NCBI GenBank assembly: GCA_050050615.1
Contig: JASFTV010000248.1
Span: 1 to 5,617 of the forward strand
Direction of reading: 5' to 3'
Origin: JASFTV01 sp050050615
Lineage (GTDB): Bacteria > Desulfobacterota > DSM-4660 > Desulfatiglandales > HGW-15
DNA: 5,617 nucleotides
The notes below the pieces were generated by a model. That model ran no database searches. It saw only the letters and a list, made by a program, of their open reading frames with translations, and was not told the origin of the DNA. Numbering within the stretch: position 1 is the first letter of the stretch; each line of letters starts with the position of its first letter. Shown piece after piece: positions 5,394 to 5,617 of the stretch. The position numbers and the translations under genes were made by a program.

Positions 5394-5515
5394 ACTGATA
5401 ACTGTTTACCGTTCGACAGGCCGTTCGACAAGCTCAAGGTCCTGAGCAAAGCCGACCCTTCGACATCGCTCAGGGTCGATGCTGAGCAAGTCGAAACATC
5501 GAAGGGCTCATCAGT
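5394..5515. repeat. Heptad-flanked nest of small palindromes (TTCGACA type)
   Basis: The left edge has heptads ACTGATA, ACTGTTT, ACCGTTC (5394-5414); the right edge has one unit in inverted orientation (ATCAGT, 5510-5515). Inside are a 10-base direct repeat CCGTTCGACA (5409-5418 and 5421-5430), an outer imperfect inverted repeat TTCGACAAGCTCA/TGAGCAAGTCGAA (5424-5436 and 5483-5495, two central mismatches) and an inner perfect one CGACCCT/AGGGTCG (5453-5459 and 5472-5478). This resembles the widely scattered TTCGACAAGCTCAGG-type intergenic repeats of bacteria. It sits immediately downstream of the malate dehydrogenase stop. Confidence 0.7.
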
Positions 5516-5517
5516 GA

Positions 5518-5617
5518 TTATTCATCTCTGTCCAGTGCATCGATCGCTTCTCTCACCACCTGGGCACTTTTTTGCAGGGCAGCTTTCTCTTCGTCATTGA
5601 GGGGAAGCGGCAGCATG
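5518..5617 (-). CDS. mdh: Malate dehydrogenase (LDH/MDH family), C-terminal fragment cut by the window edge
   Basis: Only the last 32 codons are present; the rest lies beyond the right edge. The peptide contains LPLNDEEKAALQKSA followed by a helix VVREAIDAL, the pattern that closes LDH-like malate and lactate dehydrogenases (a strand ending in PL, then a D/E-E-K-A-L-x-x-S helix). That enzyme would interconvert malate and oxaloacetate with NAD(H). It is transcribed leftward like the kor operon, which would suit a shared TCA-type module, although the plus-strand kinase pair and repeats intervene. The TAA stop touches the edge of a repeat tract. The call rests on a short C-terminus, and a lactate dehydrogenase is the main alternative. 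Confidence 0.6.
   Translation of the reverse strand, partial: MLPLPLNDEEKAALQKSAQVVREAIDALDRDE

Larger units (their letters stand above)
5321..5517. other. Intergenic region between the malate dehydrogenase end and the 92-aa gene
   Basis: A 197-base gap. Bases 5332-5390 are non-repetitive and probably carry the leftward promoter of the 92-aa gene, but no clear -35/-10 pair could be picked. Bases 5394-5515 are a repeat tract annotated separately. No ORF of note was seen. Confidence 0.5.

Overview
The window reads as a piece of an anaerobe's chromosome, probably an uncultured Desulfobacterota-like ('deltaproteobacterial') lineage. That placement is inferred from a fused gamma-alpha 2-oxoacid:ferredoxin oxidoreductase with its own small ferredoxin, mid-range GC by eye, and intergenic tracts of degenerate 7-bp repeats. 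No rRNA, tRNA, CRISPR array, transposase or phage gene is visible.

Layout. Minus strand, right to left: the last 32 codons of a malate dehydrogenase-like gene (5518-5617, cut by the window edge); a 92-aa protein of unknown function (5042-5320); then, beyond a plus-strand pair, a three-gene operon of fused KorC-KorA (1265-2938), KorB (359-1210) and a 65-aa ferredoxin (131-328). Plus strand: an APH-fold small-molecule kinase (3303-4361) overlapping by 4 bases a P-loop kinase related to APS kinase (4358-4915).

How the genes work together. KorCA and KorB should form a TPP-dependent oxidoreductase that interconverts a 2-oxoacid plus CoA with an acyl-CoA plus CO2, using the ferredoxin as electron partner. 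Malate dehydrogenase nearby suits a TCA-type (oxidative or reductive) carbon module, but the substrate cannot be fixed from sequence. The two plus-strand kinases are translationally coupled and probably act in one pathway with an unknown substrate.

The most unusual layer is the intergenic DNA. Four tracts (about 82-150, 3016-3111, 4910-5058, 5394-5515) are built from 7-bp repeats (ACTGATC and relatives, plus GGTATTG and relatives) and small GC-rich palindromes. Three genes end inside these tracts at the same repeat phase, CAG then TAA/TAG then TCAGTG, so the repeat supplies the last Gln codon and the stop. A fourth, the malate dehydrogenase, stops at the edge of a tract in the opposite orientation. 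Two composite copies in inverted orientation bracket the kinase pair. Two other points stand out: KorB has Gln where related enzymes carry an iron-sulfur Cys, and the ferredoxin lacks the second Cys of its cluster motif.
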